Of a stretch of 64,000 nucleotides of DNA, positions 26,180 to 34,077 are shown piece by piece (positions within the stretch are counted from its first letter, which is position 1; each line of letters opens with the position of its first letter). The stretch covers positions 1 through 64,000 of the forward strand of contig NZ_JALLIN010000031.1 in NCBI RefSeq assembly GCF_023630175.1. Direction: 5' to 3'. The translations under genes and the position numbers were made by a program. The notes beneath the pieces are model-generated. The model saw nothing but the letters and a program-made list of their open reading frames with translations. It was not told the origin of the DNA and made no database searches. This DNA is from Streptomyces cellostaticus (GTDB lineage Bacteria; Actinomycetota; Actinomycetes; Streptomycetales; Streptomycetaceae).

Positions 26180-27097
26180 TCACACCTTCAGGTACTTGCG
26201 CAGCGCGAAGAAGGCCGCCAGGGCGGGCATCAGCACGCTGGTGGCGAGGATCAGCGGCAGCTTGGTCAACACCGCGTCCCAGCCGACGAAGTTGATCAGG
26301 GTGAGCTTGTTGGACAGGGCCATGCCGTGGTCGATCGTGAAGTACCGCCCGACGACCAGGAAGACGCAGGCGAGGCCTCCGCCGATGAGTCCGGCGACCG
26401 CCGCCTCCATGATGAACGGCGCCTGGATGTAGAAGCCGGAGGCGCCGACGAGGCGCATGATCCCGGTCTCACGCCTACGGCTGAACGCCGACACGCGCAC
26501 GGTGTTGACGATCAGCAGCAGCGCCACGAGCAGCATCAGCGCCATCACACCGAGCGCCGCCCGGTTCATCAGGTTCAGCAGCTGGAAGAGGTTGTCCAGG
26601 ATCCCCTTCTGGTCCTGCACCGACTGCACTCCGTCCCGCCCGTTGAACGCGGTCGCGATGACCTGGTACTTCTGCGGGTCCTTGAGCTTGATGCGGTACG
26701 ACTCCTGCATCTGGTCCGGCGTCAGCGAGCCGGCCAGCGGGGAGTTGCCGAACTGCTCCTTGTAGTGCTTGTACGCGTCGTCCTGCGACTCGTAGGTCAC
26801 CTTCTCGACGATGGTCATCTTGCCGAGGTCGGTGCGGATCTGCTTCTTCTGGTCCTCGGTGACCGCGCCCTTGGCGCAGTTGACGTCCGACTGCGCGTCG
26901 CTCTTGTTGCACAGGAAGATCGAGACGTTGACCTTGTCGTACCAGTAGCCCTTCATGGTGCTCACCTGGTCGCTCATCAGCAGGGAGCCGCCGAAGAGGG
27001 CCAGGGACAGGGCGACGGAGACGATGACGGCGAAGGTCATCGTCAGGTTGCGGCGGAGACCGACACCGATCTCCGACAGGACGAACTGGGCGCGCAT
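26180..27097 (-). CDS. ftsX: Cell division ABC transporter-like permease FtsX
   Basis: 305 residues with the FtsX layout: one N-terminal transmembrane helix (about 20-42), a large extracellular loop (about 45-170, with a Cys pair in FLCNKSDAQSDVNCAKG that could form a disulfide), then three C-terminal helices. The RRRETGIMRLVGASGFYI segment is the coupling region to FtsE. FtsEX controls peptidoglycan hydrolases in response to ATP. It follows ftsE by 44 bases on the same strand. Confidence 0.96.
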   Translation of the reverse strand: MRAQFVLSEIGVGLRRNLTMTFAVIVSVALSLALFGGSLLMSDQVSTMKGYWYDKVNVSIFLCNKSDAQSDVNCAKGAVTEDQKKQIRTDLGKMTIVEKVTYESQDDAYKHYKEQFGNSPLAGSLTPDQMQESYRIKLKDPQKYQVIATAFNGRDGVQSVQDQKGILDNLFQLLNLMNRAALGVMALMLLVALLLIVNTVRVSAFSRRRETGIMRLVGASGFYIQAPFIMEAAVAGLIGGGLACVFLVVGRYFTIDHGMALSNKLTLINFVGWDAVLTKLPLILATSVLMPALAAFFALRKYLKV

Positions 27098-27141
27098 GGC
27101 GTCGGATCAAGCCTTTCCGTGGACGTGACTGGTGCGGCGGG

Positions 27142-27831
27142 TCAGTGCTGGTAGCCGTAGACGCCGCGGGCCTGGTCTCGGACGAGGCGGCCCTTCTCCA
27201 GCTCGATGACGCGCTTGCGCATCTGGTCCACGATGTTCTGGTCGTGCGTCGCCATGATGACGGTGGTGCCCGTCCGGTTGATGCGGTCGAGCAGCTTCAT
27301 GATGCCGACGGAGGTCTGCGGGTCGAGGTTGCCGGTGGGCTCGTCCGCGATCAGCAGCTTGGGCCGGTTGACGAAGGCCCGCGCGATGGCCACGCGCTGC
27401 TGCTCACCACCGGACAGCTCACCCGGCATCCGGTCCTCCTTGCCGCCGAGCCCGACGAGGTCGAGCACCTGCGGCACGGACTTGCGGATCTCGCCGCGGG
27501 ACTTGCCGATGACCTCCTGCGCGAAGGCCACGTTCTCGGCGACGGTCTTGTTGGGCAGCAGGCGGAAGTCCTGGAACACCGTCCCCAACTGGCGGCGCAT
27601 CTGCGGCACCTTCCAGTTGGAGAGGCGTGCGAGGTCCTTGCCGAGGACGTGCACCTGGCCGTGGCTGCACCGCTCCTCGCGCAGCACCAGCCGCAGGAAG
27701 GTGGACTTGCCGGAGCCGGAGGACCCCACGAGGAAGACGAACTCACCCTTCTCGACCTCCAGGGAGACATCCCTGAGGGCCGGGCGGGTCTGCTTGGGGT
27801 AGACCTTGGAGACGTTGTCGAATCGGATCAC
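27142..27831 (-). CDS. ftsE: Cell division ATP-binding protein FtsE
   Basis: 229 residues from GTG at 27831 (VIRFDNVSKVYP). ABC ATPase motifs: Walker A GSSGSGKST, signature LSGGEQQRVAIARA, Walker B LLIADEPTGNLD, and H-loop ATHD. It drives FtsX at the division site or, in streptomycetes, possibly in sporulation septation and wall hydrolase control. It is divergent from the zinc-ribbon microprotein gene. The ribosome site before the GTG is weak; the start matches the family. Confidence 0.96.
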   Translation of the reverse strand: MIRFDNVSKVYPKQTRPALRDVSLEVEKGEFVFLVGSSGSGKSTFLRLVLREERCSHGQVHVLGKDLARLSNWKVPQMRRQLGTVFQDFRLLPNKTVAENVAFAQEVIGKSRGEIRKSVPQVLDLVGLGGKEDRMPGELSGGEQQRVAIARAFVNRPKLLIADEPTGNLDPQTSVGIMKLLDRINRTGTTVIMATHDQNIVDQMRKRVIELEKGRLVRDQARGVYGYQH

Positions 27832-28062
27832 GGATGCACCACGGGTCGCCGGAGGTAGATGAGCGTGACCATACGCGAACCGGGAGCGCGAGCGCAGGGC
27901 CCGGTCGCGGTTGGTCGCGGCTTGGGTGTTTTTGTACAGGCGGGATTCGGGGTTCTCGGGGAGCCCGCGCCCTTTGCGGGGGAACCTGGCACAGTGGAGG
28001 GGGAACGTTCTGGTTCCCGTGTGCGTTGTATGGGTGATGGCCGGCGCGAGGAGGGCGAGCGC

Positions 28063-28254
28063 ATGACATACGACCGGTTGGTGTGCGCGAACTGCGCGTC
28101 GCCCGTGAGTGAGGGCCGGTGCCCGGTGTGCCGTGCCAACCGCGAGCGGCTGCAGCAGGAGGGCTTCTTCGCGGGGCTGAACCCCATGGCGCTGATCGCG
28201 CTGCTCGCGGTGCTGATCGCCGCGGTGGCGCTGCTGGCCCACCAGACCGCGTAG
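28063..28254 (+). CDS. Small zinc-ribbon membrane protein (63 residues)
   Basis: Starts MTYDRLVCANCASPVSEG from ATG at 28063 with GAGGAGGG about 10 bases upstream. The N-terminal half is a zinc ribbon (CANC then eight residues then CPVC), the middle is basic (RANRERLQQ), and the C-terminus is a hydrophobic helix (MALIALLAVLIAAVALLAH). It is likely a tail-anchored membrane protein with the zinc ribbon in the cytoplasm. I do not recognise a characterised function. Position divergent to ftsE is suggestive only. Confidence 0.82.
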   Translation: MTYDRLVCANCASPVSEGRCPVCRANRERLQQEGFFAGLNPMALIALLAVLIAAVALLAHQTA

Positions 28255-28277
28255 GAAGATCCGGTCAGGACGACCGA

Positions 28278-28306
28278 AGGGCCCGGAGCGGGAAGCTCCG
28301 GGCCCT
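28278..28306. terminator. Shared terminator between the zinc-ribbon gene and the LAETG surface protein gene
   Basis: Perfect 12-base arms (AGGGCCCGGAGC and complement) with a 5-base loop, between two convergent genes. Confidence 0.8.
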
Positions 28307-28349
28307 CGGTGGTGCGTGCCGTGTGCGGAACGTCGCCGTGCGGCTACGT

Positions 28350-29150
28350 TCAGGCGGCGGCGCCGCCCCGGCCGTTCACGAGCCGCGGCAGGAAGCGGAA
28401 GCCGATACCGCCGGCGATCATCGTCGCGGCGCCGACCAGCAGGAACGCGGTCTGTCCGGCACCGGTCTCGGCGAGCTGCTTGTCGCCGCCCTGGGGCGTG
28501 GTGTCCGAGCCCGTGTCGGTGAGGGCGGAGGAGCCCTCCTCCTGGGAGGCGTTGTCGTTGCCGCCACCCTGGGGCGTGTCACCGCCGGTGGTGGTACCGC
28601 CGGTGGAGCCGCCGCCGGTGGTGGTACCGCCGGTGGAGCTGTCGCCGCCGGTGGAGCCGGAGCCGCCCGAGTTCCCGTTGCCGCCGGTGGAGCCGGAGCC
28701 GCCCGAGTTCCCGTTGCCGCCCGAGTTCCCGTTACCGCCGTCGGTCTGGCCGCCATCAGTCTGACCGCCGTCGGTCTGACCACCATCAGTCTGACCACCG
28801 TCGGTCTGACCACCATCAGTCTGACCACCGTCGGTCTGACCACCATCAGTCTGACCACCGTCGGTCTGACCACCATCAGTCTGACCACCATCAGTCTGAC
28901 CACCGTCAGTCTGACCACCATCAGTCTGACCGCCATCGGTCTGACCACCGGTGTCGCAAACCCCGATCGGGTCGCAGCCGGTCCCGCCGTCGTCCTCTCC
29001 GCCCTCGGTGCTCACGCCCAGGGTGATCGGCCCGGCCTGGACACCGAGGTCCAGGGCCGAGGCGGCACCCGCGGCGGTGAGCGAGGCGCCGGCCGCGATC
29101 ACGGCGCCGGCGGCTATCCGCGCGACCCGGATCCGCGTCTTCTTCGTCAT
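28350..29150 (-). CDS. Secreted LAETG surface protein with GGQTD repeats (probable class E sortase substrate)
   Basis: 266 residues. A Sec signal peptide covers about 1-32 (ends AAGAASA). After a short acidic N-terminus with two cysteines (CDPIGVC), there are 14 tandem GGQTD pentapeptides, then Gly/Asn/Ser/Thr-rich repeats (GGNGNS, GGSGST, GGTTT). The end is a sorting signal: LAETG at 226-230, hydrophobic helix TAFLLVGAATMIAGGIGFRF, and Arg-containing tail. Streptomyces class E sortases recognise LAxTG, as in long chaplins. No chaplin domain is present, so this is a wall-anchored stalk-like protein of unknown role. Conserved length is unlikely given the repeats. Confidence 0.88.
   Translation of the reverse strand: MTKKTRIRVARIAAGAVIAAGASLTAAGAASALDLGVQAGPITLGVSTEGGEDDGGTGCDPIGVCDTGGQTDGGQTDGGQTDGGQTDGGQTDGGQTDGGQTDGGQTDGGQTDGGQTDGGQTDGGQTDGGQTDGGQTDGGNGNSGGNGNSGGSGSTGGNGNSGGSGSTGGDSSTGGTTTGGGSTGGTTTGGDTPQGGGNDNASQEEGSSALTDTGSDTTPQGGDKQLAETGAGQTAFLLVGAATMIAGGIGFRFLPRLVNGRGGAAA
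28743..28952 (-). repeat. 14-copy, 15-base coding tandem repeat (GGQTD)
   Basis: Fourteen GTCTG-containing 15-base units alternate between two near-identical forms (CCACCATCAGTCTGA and CCACCGTCGGTCTGA on the + strand), giving a 30-base higher-order period. It lies inside the surface protein gene and keeps frame. Confidence 0.95.
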
Positions 29151-29395
29151 GTGGTTGCTACCCCCAGTAGCTGTCGTCAATGAGGCGGCGCTTGGGGCGT
29201 GCCGTGATCGACGAGGGCAGCGGTGACGACATCTGCGTCATTTCCCCCGGTTCACATGCGCCCCAGAAATACGCATGCCACGCTTCACCTTTCCGATTTT
29301 TCAAAGCATCGTCAAGGCCATTGCGGGCGCAATGTCCGACGGGGCGGCCTTTGCCGCGACTTGGAACCTGTGAGTGTGATGTAGAACCCAGACAA

Positions 29396-29430
29396 ATGAC
29401 AACTGCCGCCTCGGGGGCGGCAGTTGTCAT
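29396..29430 (-). terminator. Terminator of prfB
   Basis: Perfect 15-base arms (ATGACAACTGCCGCC and complement) around a 5-base loop, 10 bases past the prfB stop on the minus strand. Confidence 0.9.
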
Positions 29431-29440
29431 GTCGACAAAG

Positions 29441-30547
29441 TTACTTCTCCTGCTGCTTGCGCCAGCGAATACCGGCCTCCAGGAACCCGTCGATCTCGCC
29501 GTTGAACACGGCCTCCGGATTGCCCACCTCGTACTCGGTGCGCAGGTCCTTGACCATCTGGTACGGGTGCAGCACGTAGGAACGCATCTGGTTGCCCCAC
29601 GAGTTGCCGCCGTCGCCCTTGAGGGCGTCCATCTTGGCCTGCTCCTCCTGCCGGCGCCGCTCCAGCAGCTTGGCCTGGAGGACGTTCATCGCCGTCGCCT
29701 TGTTCTGGATCTGCGAGCGCTCGTTCTGGCAGGAGACGACGATGCCGGTGGGGATGTGGGTCAGGCGCACCGCGGAGTCGGTGGTGTTCACGCCCTGGCC
29801 ACCGGGACCGGACGACCGGTAGACGTCCACCCGCAGCTCGGACTCGTCGATCTCGATGTGGTCGGTCTGCTCGACCACCGGGAGGATCTCGACACCCGCG
29901 AAGGAGGTCTGGCGGCGGCCCTGGTTGTCGTAGGGCGAGATGCGCACCAGGCGGTGGGTGCCCTGCTCCACGGAGAGGGTGCCGTAGGCGTACGGCGCCT
30001 GCACGGCGAAGGTGGTGGACTTGATGCCCGCCTCCTCGGCGTACGACGTCTCGTAGACCTCGGTCTTGTAGCCGCGCTGCTCGGCCCAGCGCAGGTACAT
30101 GCGCTGGAGCTTCTCGGCGAAGTCGGCGGCGTCGACGCCACCGGCCTCGGCGCGGATGTTGACGACCGCCTCACGCGCGTCGTACTCACCGCTGAGCAGC
30201 GTCCGGACCTCCATCTCGTCCAGCGCCTTGCGGACGAGGACCAGCTCGGACTCGGCCTCGGCCCGGGTGTCCGGGTCGTCCTCCTCTTCGGCCATCTCGA
30301 AGAGGACGGCGAGATCGTCGATCCGGCCGCGCAGCCCTTCCGCCTTCCTGACCTCGGCCTGGAGGTGGGAGAGCTTGCTGGTGATCTTCTGCGCCTCGTC
30401 CGGGTTGTCCCACAGGGACGGCGCGGCCGCCTGCTCCTCGAGCACGGCGATGTCTGCCCTCATCCTGTCGAGGTCCAGGACGGCCTCGATCGACTCCATG
30501 GTCGAGGAGAGGGACTTCAGCTCTTCGGATACATCGACGACTGCCAC
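29441..30547 (-). CDS. prfB: Peptide chain release factor 2
   Basis: 368 residues from GTG at 30547 (VAVVDVSEELKSL). Domain 1 is helical; domain 2 carries the stop-codon-reading segment, and domain 3 has GPGGQGVN with GGQ at 249-251 for peptide release. RF2 recognises UGA and UAA. The gene is in a single frame with no programmed +1 frameshift, as expected in actinobacteria. The tripeptide anticodon is SPY (204-206) rather than the textbook SPF of RF2. It is upstream of no obvious partner; pkaB ends about 90 bases before its start. Confidence 0.97.
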   Translation of the reverse strand: MAVVDVSEELKSLSSTMESIEAVLDLDRMRADIAVLEEQAAAPSLWDNPDEAQKITSKLSHLQAEVRKAEGLRGRIDDLAVLFEMAEEEDDPDTRAEAESELVLVRKALDEMEVRTLLSGEYDAREAVVNIRAEAGGVDAADFAEKLQRMYLRWAEQRGYKTEVYETSYAEEAGIKSTTFAVQAPYAYGTLSVEQGTHRLVRISPYDNQGRRQTSFAGVEILPVVEQTDHIEIDESELRVDVYRSSGPGGQGVNTTDSAVRLTHIPTGIVVSCQNERSQIQNKATAMNVLQAKLLERRRQEEQAKMDALKGDGGNSWGNQMRSYVLHPYQMVKDLRTEYEVGNPEAVFNGEIDGFLEAGIRWRKQQEK

Positions 30548-30638
30548 GCATCCAGCGTAACGGCTCCGCCGGGCGGCCAGAGCAGGGTGGCTCGCCCGAA
30601 CCCGTGGGCGGTCGGTGCCGCCCCGGCCCGCCCGGGCG

Positions 30639-31865
30639 TCACGGCGCCGACGTGCTGTGGGTGTCCGCCGGGGGTTCGTCGCCGCCCGACGTCGCCGCCC
30701 ACGCCCCCGCACCGACGGCCGCGGCCAGGACCACCCCCGCCACGCCCAGCGTGATCCGGCGCCGCCGCATCGCGGCCCGGTGCCGTGCCGAGCCCGGCCG
30801 GGGGGCACCCGTGGCGCGCGGCGCCCGTGCCGTGCCGTGGGCCCCGCCCGCCAGCTCGTCCGGCGCCGGCACCCGCATCGAGGTGTGGGTGTCGCGGTTG
30901 GAGTCGGGTCTGGCGCCGGGCACCAGGGACACCGCGCCCCGCCGCCGCGCCGGCTGGTCCCCGGCCGGGTCCCGCGCCGCGGGGTCCTCGGCCTCGTCGG
31001 CCGACTCCGCGTCCGGCTCGTCCACGTCCAGCGGGGGCAGCCCGGCGAGCAGGGGAAGCTGCTCACGCAGCCGTGCCGCCAGCTCCGAGGCGCGCAGCCG
31101 GGAGGCGGGCGCCTTGGCCAGGCACTGCACGAGTAGCTGCCACAGCTCCTCGGGGATGCCGGGCAGCGGCACGACGGTCTCGGTGACGTGGCGTCGCAGC
31201 ACCGCGCCGGGGTGGCCGCCGCCGAACGGCGTGAAGCCCGCGAGGAGTTCGTAGAGCACCGTGGCCAGCGCGTAGATGTCCACGGCGGCGCGCGGCGGCA
31301 GGCCCTCGACGATCTCCGGGGCCAGGTAGTCCGGGGTGCCGATGATCTTCGTCGCGCGGGTCCGCTTCGGGGAGTCGATCAGCTTGGCCACACCGAAGTC
31401 GGTGAGCAGGGCGGGGTGGGATCCGCCGGGCCCGAGCGGGCCCTGCATGTCCAGCAGGATGTTCTCGGGCTTCACGTCCCGGTGGACGATCCCGGCCGCG
31501 TGGGCGGCCGCGAGCCCGTCGGCGATGTCCGCGACGATCGCCGCGGCCGACTCCGGCGCGAGCCGCCGCTCGCGCTCCAGGCGGGTGCGCAGGTCGGTGC
31601 CGCGCACCAGGTCCATGACCAGGGCCAGGTCGTTGCCGTCGACGACCAGGTCGCGCACGGTGACGATGCGCGGGTGCTCCAGGCCGAGCAGCGCGGTGCG
31701 CTCCTGCACGAAGCGCCCGACGAGCTCCTGGTCGGAGGCGAGGTCCTCACGCAGCAGCTTGATCGCGACGGGCCCCTCCGGTCCCTCGCCCAGCCACACC
31801 GTGCCGGCGCTGCCCCGCCCCAGGATCTGGTTCGCGGTGTACCGGCTGCCGATCTTCCGTGCCAA
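30639..31865 (-). CDS. pkaB: Membrane Ser/Thr protein kinase, PkaB-type
   Basis: 408 residues from TTG at 31865, with AGGAG seven bases upstream. The kinase domain covers about 8-265: GRGSAGTVW glycine loop, K36 in VAIK, catalytic HRDVKPEN (D130), DFG at 156, and TPDYLAPE in the activation segment. A Pro/Arg-rich linker leads to one transmembrane helix near 370-392 and a short extracellular tail with no sensor domain. It phosphorylates cytoplasmic targets. It pairs with pkaA just upstream on the same strand, as in S. coelicolor where the two kinases are adjacent. Confidence 0.9.
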   Translation of the reverse strand: MARKIGSRYTANQILGRGSAGTVWLGEGPEGPVAIKLLREDLASDQELVGRFVQERTALLGLEHPRIVTVRDLVVDGNDLALVMDLVRGTDLRTRLERERRLAPESAAAIVADIADGLAAAHAAGIVHRDVKPENILLDMQGPLGPGGSHPALLTDFGVAKLIDSPKRTRATKIIGTPDYLAPEIVEGLPPRAAVDIYALATVLYELLAGFTPFGGGHPGAVLRRHVTETVVPLPGIPEELWQLLVQCLAKAPASRLRASELAARLREQLPLLAGLPPLDVDEPDAESADEAEDPAARDPAGDQPARRRGAVSLVPGARPDSNRDTHTSMRVPAPDELAGGAHGTARAPRATGAPRPGSARHRAAMRRRRITLGVAGVVLAAAVGAGAWAATSGGDEPPADTHSTSAP

Positions 31866-32043
31866 GACTGCTCCTACCGACGCGTGTTGTCGCCGCTGCG
31901 TCATTCCGGGGGACACCCCCGGACCCCCAGCCGACAGACCAGGACCCCTGGGCGACAAAACTACGCGTCGAACGAGCCAACCTTCACCGCCGAGGCGGAA
32001 ATCACCCGCCAGATGTCGACAAGTTTCCAAACTGGCGCTGAGC

Positions 32044-33681
32044 TCAGTTGCCGCCGCCGGAAGTGTCGAGCTGCTTGATCCAGTCGCCCACCTGGCCGGC
32101 CCAGTCGCTGAGCTGGGCCCAGTAGCCCCGGCCCTGGCCGACCCAGGTGTGCAGCGGGGTCAGCTCCCAGACCAGCCAGCTCGCGACGACCAGGATGACG
32201 ATCGTGAACAGGCAGCCCTTGAGGCAGCCGAGTCCGGGGACCTTCATCGGGTTGGCGCTGCGCTGCCGCGGCGCCCTGGGCTCGCGCGCGGGACGCTGCG
32301 GCTCCGCGGCGGGGGGCGGCGCGTAACGCTGCGGCTGCCGCTGGGGGGCGTACTGCTGGGGCTGCTGGTCCGGGTAGCCGTACCCGGCGTGCGGCTGCTG
32401 CCTGCCGCGCGGCTGCGGCTGCTGCGGGCGCCCCTGCTGGGCCTGGCGCGGCTGCTGCGGCCGGGCGACCTGGCGCTGGGGACGGCGGCGCAGCGGATCG
32501 TCGTCGGGGTCGAGGTACTGGACCTGCGTCTGCTCGTTGCGGTCCCGGGCGGCGCGGAGCTGGTTCTGCCAGGGGTGCGGCTGGTCGGGCTGCTGTCCCT
32601 GGGGGCCGGTGTTCGGCAGCACCGCCGTGGGGTCCGCGGCGCCGGCCGGGCCGCCGGTGTGCGGCAGCACGCTGGTCGCGGCGTTGGGGTCGTACGCCCC
32701 GTGGGGCGCGTTGGTCGGCAGCACCTGGGTGGGATCGGCGGCGCCGGGAACCCCCGGGACGGCGGCCGGGGCCGGGTCGGGGGCGAGCAGCGCGCCCACG
32801 CCCTCGGCGGCGGCGATCTGCGCGGAGTTCGCGTGCACGCCGACGCCCTCGGCGACGACCCGCAGGCCGCGGGCGAGGTTCTCGGCGCTGGGCCGCTCGT
32901 CGGGGTTCTTGCTCAGGCAGCGCTCCATGACCGTCCACAGCGGGTCCGGGACGGTGGAGGGACGGCGCGGTTCGGCGCTCAGGTGCTGGTGCAGCACTTC
33001 GAGGGCGCTGCCGCCGGAGAACGGCGGACGGCCGGTGACCAGCTCGTACAGCAGGATGCCGGCGCCGTACACGTCGACGGCGGAGGTCTGCGGGCGGCCC
33101 TCGGCGGACTCCGGCGCCACGTACGCGGGCGTTCCGACGAACTCGTGGGTGCGGGTCAGGCCCGGGGAGTCGGCGAGGCGGGCGATGCCGAAGTCGGTCA
33201 GCATCGGGTGCATCCGGCCCTCGTACTGCTGGAGCAGCACGTTGGCGGGCTTCAGGTCGCGGTGGACCACGCCGTCGGCGTGGCTCGCGGCGAGCGCGTC
33301 GGCGATCTGGGCGGTCATCAGCGCGGCGGCGACCGGCGTGAACGGGCCGTTCTCGCGCAGATAGCGGTGCAGGTCGGGGCCGTCGACCAGGTCCATGACG
33401 AGGGCCAGCAGATCACCCTCGACGACCAGGTCGCGGACCCGCACGATGTTGGGGTGGGTGAGCCTGAGCAGCACGGAACGCTCGCGCAGGAAGCGCATCA
33501 CGATGTCCGGGTCGCTCGCCAGCTCCTCCTTGAGGACCTTGATCGCGACCGTCTCGCCCGGCTGGCCGGGCACGGCCGCCTCGGCGCCCGCCGTCTCGCG
33601 CTGGCGGGCACGCCAGACGGTGCCCGTGGCGCCGCGTCCGAGCGGCTCCTCGAGCAGGTACTTGCTGCCGACTGGCCGCAC
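32044..33681 (-). CDS. pkaA: Membrane Ser/Thr protein kinase, PkaA-type
   Basis: 545 residues from GTG at 33681, with GGGAG eight bases upstream. The kinase domain covers about 8-285, with GRGATGTVW, K48, HRDLKPAN (D142) and DFG at 163-165; about 15 extra residues lie between the glycine loop and K48. A long Gln/Pro/Arg-rich linker (about 300-480) is followed by a transmembrane helix at 489-507 and a short exterior tail with many aromatic residues. PkaA is a known multi-site autophosphorylating kinase in S. coelicolor. An FHA-domain ATPase is divergently encoded and is an obvious candidate partner. Confidence 0.9.
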   Translation of the reverse strand: MRPVGSKYLLEEPLGRGATGTVWRARQRETAGAEAAVPGQPGETVAIKVLKEELASDPDIVMRFLRERSVLLRLTHPNIVRVRDLVVEGDLLALVMDLVDGPDLHRYLRENGPFTPVAAALMTAQIADALAASHADGVVHRDLKPANVLLQQYEGRMHPMLTDFGIARLADSPGLTRTHEFVGTPAYVAPESAEGRPQTSAVDVYGAGILLYELVTGRPPFSGGSALEVLHQHLSAEPRRPSTVPDPLWTVMERCLSKNPDERPSAENLARGLRVVAEGVGVHANSAQIAAAEGVGALLAPDPAPAAVPGVPGAADPTQVLPTNAPHGAYDPNAATSVLPHTGGPAGAADPTAVLPNTGPQGQQPDQPHPWQNQLRAARDRNEQTQVQYLDPDDDPLRRRPQRQVARPQQPRQAQQGRPQQPQPRGRQQPHAGYGYPDQQPQQYAPQRQPQRYAPPPAAEPQRPAREPRAPRQRSANPMKVPGLGCLKGCLFTIVILVVASWLVWELTPLHTWVGQGRGYWAQLSDWAGQVGDWIKQLDTSGGGN

Positions 33682-34077
33682 GTCACGCGCTCCCTGCTGC
33701 TTGCATGCCGGTGTTCTGGTGTTCCGACCCACTGTAGTGCCGGTACACAGGGCACTACGTAGGCGTTCCCGTCGATGTTCGCCGGTCCGCCCGGACTCCG
33801 CCCGTCGGGGCCGTGGCTCCAGGGGTCCTGGTCCGAAGGGAAGACGCTCGCCCCGGTCCCCTGGTTGCCGGGCGCCGTACGTGACCGATCTCAACTGATC
33901 GCCGGCGCACCACTGGTCAGGCACTTTTGGGGGCAGAGCTGACCAATCAAGATCACTTGGCACCGGGTCGTGGGCACGTTGTCAGTGACAGGTGCGAGGA
34001 TGCGTGCAGTACTGGCCGACGTGCTCGTGCGGGGGGTGGGGTAGTCCGCGCCCGGGCAGAAGGGACCGCTGACGGCG
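33682..34077. promoter_or_regulatory. 396-base divergent region between pkaA and the FHA/EssC-like gene
   Basis: No gene is credible here. An inverted repeat with perfect 8-base arms (GTAGTGCC at 33734-33741, complement at 33751-33758) lies about 55 bases before the pkaA start and overlaps a TACAGT hexamer that could be a -10 element, so it may be an operator. On the other side, TTGGCA and TTGTCA hexamers within 33957-33983 could be -35 elements for the FHA gene, with no clear -10. Confidence 0.4.

Noticed and set aside
28743..28952. Regular 15/30-base repeats that could suggest a CRISPR array or satellite DNA
   Set aside because: Units are contiguous without unique spacers, keep reading frame, and encode GGQTD pentapeptides inside a gene with signal peptide and sorting signal.
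29441..30547. Programmed +1 frameshift in prfB
   Set aside because: The gene is open in one frame from start to end with no internal early TGA.
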